Positions 42,033 through 46,429 of a stretch of 46,429 bases of DNA are shown piece by piece. Source of the stretch: CALCKU01 sp964534845 (GTDB lineage: Bacteria > Pseudomonadota > Alphaproteobacteria > Caulobacterales > Maricaulaceae); the NCBI GenBank assembly GCA_964534845.1, contig CAZHPV010000012.1:1-46429 (forward strand). The letters run 5' to 3'. Numbering within the stretch: the first letter of the stretch is position 1; every line of letters starts with the position of its first letter. Made by a program: the position numbers and the translations under genes. The notes under the pieces were generated by a model. The model saw only the letters and a list, made by a program, of their open reading frames with translations, searched no databases and was not told the DNA's origin.

Positions 42033-45000
42033 TCAAGCCGCAATTTCTTCTATTGTCTCGACGAGTTTGGTTGCTTTTATCGCCGCTTGCACGCTTTCAT
42101 CGACTCCCAGCTTGCCAGCCAGTCGCCAATGACCGTCACGGTGTTCTCCCAAAGGCGCAATGACCTCGATAAATCCCATGGATTTCGACGGCGCGTCTTT
42201 AAGCGCTGCAAGACATTTTTCCAGAGCGTCAAGAGATTCGATTGACGCCGAACGTAAACGGATTTTTAGCCCGACAACACGTTCTGAAACCTGCGTATCC
42301 AGCGAGGCTATACTGTTGGAAAAAATTTTGATCTCACCATCGCGTTCATCGACTTTCGCGGTGATTTCAATAAGGGAGCCAGCCTCTAAAATCGCACGGT
42401 TGGCATTTAACAACTCTTCTCCGATGAAAACTTCAAAATCTCCCGCCGGGTCTGAAAGGGATAGATAGGCAAAGCGTTTCCCGCGTTTTGACATACGCTC
42501 TTGGCGCTTACGGACGACACCCGCAAACCGCATTGCGCGGGCACCCGCCTTATATTTTTGATCAATATCGGACGATAAGACGACTTTCTTTCGTTCAAGT
42601 ACTTTGGCATAGCTCTCCAGAGGATGCCCACCCAGATAAAACCCAATCGCTGCGAGTTCATGATCCAATTGCTCTATATTGTCCCAAACCTGCGGGATTG
42701 GCAAATCGGGCTCAGCCATAACATCTTGGGCATCGCCAAACAAACTCACCTGTGTGGAGGCCCGTTCTTGGGCTGCACGTGTGCCTATGGATTGCAGGAC
42801 GGAAGCAGAGGCCAAGGCCCGGGCCCGGTTGGTTTCAAGACAATCAAAGGCCCCGCCGCGGGCTAAGTTTTCGAAGGCGCGTTTATTAACAATTCGCGTA
42901 TCAACGCGGCGCGCGAAATCAAACAAGTCTTTAAAAAGCCCGTTTTTTTTGCGCTCCTGAACAACATGGCGCATTGCCTCGACGCCGACATTTTTTAACG
43001 CCCCTAATGCATAGAGAACCTGCCCATCTTCAACCTCGAAATCCGCATATGATCGGTTAACGCAAGGCGGTGCAATTTTCACACCCATGCGTTTAGCTTC
43101 CTGATAAAATTGAGCCAATTTTTCTACATTCGCAATATCAAGGCTCATCGTCGCGGCGATAAATTCAATGGGATAAACGGCCTTTAGATAAGCCGTTCGA
43201 AAGGAAATCATAGCATAGGCGGCGGCATGTGACTTGTTAAACCCGTAACCGGCAAATTCATTGACCAGATCGAAAATACGATTTGCGAGTTGACTATCAA
43301 CACCGTTTTTGGCTGCGCCGTCAACAAAACGCGAGCGTTGCCTATCCATTTCCGCCTGATCTTTTTTACCCATGGCCCGACGAAGCAAATCAGCTTCCCC
43401 CAGTGAATAACCAGACAGCACTTGTGCGATTTGCATGACCTGTTCTTGGTATATAATGATGCCGTAAGTTTCTTTGAGTATATCTGTTAGCAAGGGATGC
43501 GGATAATTAATCTCGGCCCGGCCAAACTTTCGGTCAATATAGCTATCGATGTTCTTCATCGGACCCGGGCGGTATAAGGAGATCAGAGCGGTTAATTCTT
43601 CAATCGAGTCTGGCGCCATTTTACGCAAAACATCCCGCATTCCCGAGCTTTCTAACTGGAACACGCCCGCTGAGAGACCCTCTTCAAGATATTTATACGC
43701 CTCTGGCATATCGGTATTAATTTTATCAAGATCAATTTCTTTTCCCTGAGCGGCAAGATATTTAAGCGCGCGGTCAATAACCGTCAGGGTTTTTAGGCCG
43801 AGAAAGTCAAATTTTACCAAGCCTGCTTTTTCAGCCCATTTCATGGTAAATTGGGTCGCGGGAATATCAGAACGCGGGTCACGGTAAAGCGGCACGAGTT
43901 GTGTTAAAGGTCTGTCTCCAATCACGACACCCGCCGCATGGGTGGACGCATTGCGGTATAGTCCTTCCAGCTTTAAGGCCGTATCTAATAGCTCCTTGAC
44001 CGCAGGCTCGCTATCACGGGCCTCGCGTAGGCCCTTTTCCATTTTTATCGCTTCTGCCAAAGTAACCGGACTGGCTGGATTTGAGGGAACAAGCTTTGCA
44101 AGCCTATCAACCTGTCCCAATGGCATTTGCAAAACCCGCCCGACATCTCGCACTACGGCGCGCGCTTGCAGCGTTCCAAATGTGATAATATGAGCGACTT
44201 GATCATCCCCGTATTTCTCCTGCACATAGCGGATAACCTCTCCGCGCCGCTCCTGACAAAAATCAATATCGAAATCCGGCATAGAGACACGTTCCGGATT
44301 AAGGAAGCGCTCAAAGAGAAGACCGTAGCGCAAGGGGTCAAGATCGGTAATCGTTAAAGCCCATGCCACAACCGAGCCCGCCCCCGAACCCCGTCCAGGA
44401 CCAACAGGTATACCTTCTTGTTTCGCCCATTTGATAAAATCCGAGACGATTAGGAAATAACCGGGAAACCCCATTTGTTTTATCACGCCAAGTTCAAAAT
44501 CGAGACGTTCAAAATAGGCCTCGCGTGTCCCTACCAGTTCAATATTGGCGAGGCGTGCTTCCAAGCCCTGAGCCGCCTGCTCGGCAAGTATATCGCCTTC
44601 ACTTAAGGACCCATCACCGAAATTGGGCAAAATAGGATCGCGCTTGTAGGATTTAAAGGCGCAGCGCATCGCAATAATTAGCGTGTTTTCAATAGCTTCC
44701 GGTAAATCCTTGAACAACTCCGCCATTTGCTCGGGCGATTTAAAATAATGCTGGTTTGACACTTTTCGCCTATTGGTCTCCAGAACATAGGACCCTTCTG
44801 AGATGGCCAGTAAGGCATCATGCGCCTTATGCATATCTGGGTCGAGGAAATAGGGTTCGTTCGTGGCGACAAGCGGTAATGATTTCGTATAGGCCCAATC
44901 AATAAGGGTTTTCTCAGCCTGACCTTCGCGGGCAAGACCATGTCTTTGTAGCTCAATATAAAGACGGTTTGGAAACAGGTTCATTAAATGATCAAGCCAG

Positions 45001-45473
45001 TTTTCCGCCTCTACCAGACGTCCCTCACATATAAGCCTGTTAAGCGCCCCGTCAGGGCCGCCCGTAAGCGCTATCACACCGTCCGAATGGGCGCTCAGTT
45101 TTTGCACTTTGACATGGGGTAAATCTGTTGGCTCCACATCCAGATAAGCCGAGCTGGACAGAACCATGAGATTTTCATAACCCGTCTCATTTTGTGCCAA
45201 TAAGACCAATGTACCTTCTGGCTCGCGCCTTATAACACCAGGCTGATCGGCAAGGCCGAGATCAACTGATAAAGTAACTCCCATTATGGGCTGAATACCC
45301 GAAGCCGTCATACTATCTGAGAATTCCAGCGCCCCGCACATATTATTCGTATCTGTGAGCGCCAAGGCTGGCATGCGCCATTCGCGCGCACGGGCGGCTG
45401 TTTCTTTTATCTTCAGCGCCCCTTCAAGCATGGAATAAGGAGAACGAGAGCGTAAATGCACAAAGTTCTGCAA
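42033..45473 (-). CDS. dnaE: DNA polymerase III alpha subunit
   Basis: The replicative polymerase catalytic subunit. The 1146-residue protein has the N-terminal PHP domain (FVHLRSRSPYSMLEGALK), the palm with catalytic Asp400 and Asp402 in MPDFDIDFCQERRGEV (Asp401/403 in Escherichia coli) and a third Asp in KFDFLGLKTLTVID, then the tandem helix-hairpin-helix, an OB fold near the C-terminus and a tail. It is a DnaE1-type enzyme. The start is TTG at 45473, supported by GGGAGG 6-11 bp upstream; an ATG between them is out of frame. Confidence 0.97.
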   Translation of the reverse strand: MQNFVHLRSRSPYSMLEGALKIKETAARAREWRMPALALTDTNNMCGALEFSDSMTASGIQPIMGVTLSVDLGLADQPGVIRREPEGTLVLLAQNETGYENLMVLSSSAYLDVEPTDLPHVKVQKLSAHSDGVIALTGGPDGALNRLICEGRLVEAENWLDHLMNLFPNRLYIELQRHGLAREGQAEKTLIDWAYTKSLPLVATNEPYFLDPDMHKAHDALLAISEGSYVLETNRRKVSNQHYFKSPEQMAELFKDLPEAIENTLIIAMRCAFKSYKRDPILPNFGDGSLSEGDILAEQAAQGLEARLANIELVGTREAYFERLDFELGVIKQMGFPGYFLIVSDFIKWAKQEGIPVGPGRGSGAGSVVAWALTITDLDPLRYGLLFERFLNPERVSMPDFDIDFCQERRGEVIRYVQEKYGDDQVAHIITFGTLQARAVVRDVGRVLQMPLGQVDRLAKLVPSNPASPVTLAEAIKMEKGLREARDSEPAVKELLDTALKLEGLYRNASTHAAGVVIGDRPLTQLVPLYRDPRSDIPATQFTMKWAEKAGLVKFDFLGLKTLTVIDRALKYLAAQGKEIDLDKINTDMPEAYKYLEEGLSAGVFQLESSGMRDVLRKMAPDSIEELTALISLYRPGPMKNIDSYIDRKFGRAEINYPHPLLTDILKETYGIIIYQEQVMQIAQVLSGYSLGEADLLRRAMGKKDQAEMDRQRSRFVDGAAKNGVDSQLANRIFDLVNEFAGYGFNKSHAAAYAMISFRTAYLKAVYPIEFIAATMSLDIANVEKLAQFYQEAKRMGVKIAPPCVNRSYADFEVEDGQVLYALGALKNVGVEAMRHVVQERKKNGLFKDLFDFARRVDTRIVNKRAFENLARGGAFDCLETNRARALASASVLQSIGTRAAQERASTQVSLFGDAQDVMAEPDLPIPQVWDNIEQLDHELAAIGFYLGGHPLESYAKVLERKKVVLSSDIDQKYKAGARAMRFAGVVRKRQERMSKRGKRFAYLSLSDPAGDFEVFIGEELLNANRAILEAGSLIEITAKVDERDGEIKIFSNSIASLDTQVSERVVGLKIRLRSASIESLDALEKCLAALKDAPSKSMGFIEVIAPLGEHRDGHWRLAGKLGVDESVQAAIKATKLVETIEEIAA

Positions 45474-45543
45474 ACCATCCTCCCACTTTATCGTTATGAT
45501 TTACCGTTACGGTAAGGAAGTGAGATCAAAAAGAGGGAGATTA

Positions 45544-45636
45544 TCACCCGCCAAGCACCATCATCCAAATCGTCATAACAGACACGAATCCTGCCATAAT
45601 CATACCGGCGCTAATATCCATAACAAGTTGCTTCAT
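45544..45636 (-). CDS. Possible 30-residue single-helix membrane peptide
   Basis: A small reading frame in the 274-bp gap between the TetR gene and dnaE. It starts MKQLVMDISAG and continues as an almost uninterrupted hydrophobic, Met-rich stretch ending MMVLGG before TGA, long enough for one membrane-spanning helix. A GGGGA purine-rich stretch lies about 8 bp before the ATG. I do not recognise the family. The charged N-terminus and single helix resemble known bacterial small membrane proteins, but a frame this short can occur by chance. Confidence 0.4.
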   Translation of the reverse strand: MKQLVMDISAGMIMAGFVSVMTIWMMVLGG

Positions 45637-45747
45637 AGTCTTATCCCCAATAATAACTTATATGTTCACTATTTGTTCCTTACATGATATACCCCTAGCC
45701 TGTCAAGACGTGTTTATTTTTCAGTAGGTTTAGGAGATGATTGGGAA

Positions 45748-46359
45748 CTACTGTGGTTGTTTTTTCAATGCGCCCAACAAAGTCTCCATTGTGGCTTTTG
45801 CGTCGGTTAAAGCTTTATGTTTGTTTTCTGCTTCGGCAACGGAATGAGCAGCTTCAATTAAGGCTCCCAACAGAATTTGCGAGGTCATGTCCGGTGCGCT
45901 GGTCTTAATAAGTCCTTCCGAGACCAACTGTTGGACAGTCATACGCATAAGTCCGAAGGCATATTTAACTTCAATATCGCGCCACTCCCGCAAGCCAATG
46001 ACGCTAGGAGCCTCACGAAAAACAATGCGTTGAATGTCCGGGCGGGCGCAAATCTCTAAAGTTTCGATAATGCCTGTTTCGAACATATCCCACGGTTCGC
46101 TTATGGTCGAGATACGTTCCGTAACATCATCAAGAATCTCTTGTTCCATATCTTCAGCTACCGCTTGAAACAGGCCCTTCTTGTCCCTGAAGTGGTGATA
46201 GATAGCGCCGGTCGTTACTTTTGCGGCTTTAGTGACCTCTAAAAGAGATGTTGAGCCATATCCCTTTTTTGCAAAAATTGGTCTGGCAGCCTTAATAATA
46301 CGCGCTTTCGTACGCGCGCTTTTATTCGCTTTACCATCTATCTTCGGTTTTTGAGACAT
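45748..46359 (-). CDS. TetR/AcrR-family transcriptional regulator
   Basis: A one-component repressor-type regulator of 203 residues. The N-terminal HTH spans about residues 15-62: ARTKARIIKAARPIFAKKGYG, then TSLLEVTKAAKVTTGAIYHHFRDKKGLF, the TetR signature with the YxHF recognition helix. The C-terminal ligand-binding domain is not assigned to a subfamily, so the ligand is unknown. The ATG at 46359 faces AT-rich DNA reaching the window end, where a palindrome could be an operator. The gene it regulates is probably itself or the neighbour outside the window. Confidence 0.9.
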   Translation of the reverse strand: MSQKPKIDGKANKSARTKARIIKAARPIFAKKGYGSTSLLEVTKAAKVTTGAIYHHFRDKKGLFQAVAEDMEQEILDDVTERISTISEPWDMFETGIIETLEICARPDIQRIVFREAPSVIGLREWRDIEVKYAFGLMRMTVQQLVSEGLIKTSAPDMTSQILLGALIEAAHSVAEAENKHKALTDAKATMETLLGALKKQPQ

Positions 46360-46417
46360 AAATGCTTACCCAATTGATCTCTAATTTTTCAATGATATAT
46401 TTTTCGATATTTACATA

Positions 46418-46429
46418 ACATAATTATGT
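46418..46429. promoter_or_regulatory. 12-bp perfect palindrome upstream of the TetR gene
   Basis: ACATAATTATGT is its own reverse complement and ends exactly at the window edge, 59 bp upstream of the TetR start. TetR-family operators are usually palindromes of this kind, so it may be part of the regulator's own operator, but the other side cannot be seen and AT-rich palindromes are common by chance. Confidence 0.3.

Noticed and set aside
41929..42132. Plus-strand reading frame between rpsB and dnaE with a charged, protein-like first 34 residues
   Set aside because: It has no ribosome site, runs antisense into the conserved 3' end of dnaE and matches no family I know; the intergenic part is too short to judge.
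45496..45687. Plus-strand 63-residue frame in the gap between dnaE and the TetR gene
   Set aside because: Its composition (many His, Asn, Arg) is unlike a real protein and it has no ribosome site; the minus-strand 30-residue frame in the same place is the better candidate.
1..46429. Search for a novel defence, mobile or biosynthetic gene cluster
   Set aside because: Nearly all genes are conserved housekeeping genes in their usual order; the accessory genes at 8.2-12.5 kb and 19.9-20.7 kb do not form a coherent cluster.

Overview
The window is a 46.4-kb stretch of chromosome from an alphaproteobacterium with a Gram-negative outer membrane. I did not compute GC, but by eye it sits in the mid-to-high 40s %, with a GC-richer trpGDC block. 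Three things support the assignment: the lexA promoter carries the alphaproteobacterial direct-repeat SOS box (GAAC-N7-GAAC, which is GTTC-N7-GTTC on the other strand); lipid A synthesis uses LpxI rather than LpxH; and the gene order (dapA-smpB; trpGDC-lexA-comEC-gltX-gltA; rpsB-tsf-pyrH-frr-uppS-cdsA-dxr-rseP-bamA-skp-lpxD-fabZ-lpxA-lpxI-lpxB) is the one known from Rhizobiales and Caulobacter relatives. A Hyphomonadaceae- or Parvularcula-like organism is plausible, but that is inference.

Layout. 1-2.4 kb: 5' end of a tRNA, folK, a NYN ribonuclease-like gene with a family-5 uracil-DNA glycosylase, and convergent smpB. 2.4-8.2 kb: dapA, a soluble lytic transglycosylase, dnaB and alr. 8.2-12.5 kb: the least conserved part, with a two-motif aspartyl protease, a DUF533/TerB-like protein, a Kazal-type inhibitor lipoprotein, a CoxE-like VWA protein and a HAD hydrolase interrupted near its 3' end. 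12.5-19.8 kb: carbonic anhydrase, tpiA, a PpiD-like periplasmic chaperone and trpE-G-D-C. 19.9-20.7 kb: an unrecognised membrane protein sitting where moaC-moeA usually lie. 20.8-26.6 kb: lexA, comEC, gltX, gltA. 26.6-41.9 kb: one long minus-strand series for translation (S2, EF-Ts, RRF), UMP kinase, isoprenoid and phospholipid precursors (UppS, CdsA, Dxr), outer-membrane assembly (RseP, BamA, Skp) and lipid A (LpxD, FabZ, LpxA, LpxI, LpxB). 42-46.4 kb: dnaE, a possible 30-residue membrane peptide and a TetR regulator.

Most of the window is core machinery. I see no CRISPR array, insertion sequence, phage or obvious defence system, and I do not claim a new multi-gene system. The best leads are a ribosomal protein S2 fused through an Ala/Pro/Glu repeat linker to a DUF2853 domain; a one-base frameshift that cuts the conserved C-terminus off essential cdsA while the missing part remains intact in the next frame; an in-frame TAA just before the last 20 codons of the HAD gene; a consensus DnaA box inside the hairpin upstream of dnaB; and the replaced moaC-moeA slot. 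Two lesions in one window also raise the possibility of sequence or assembly error.
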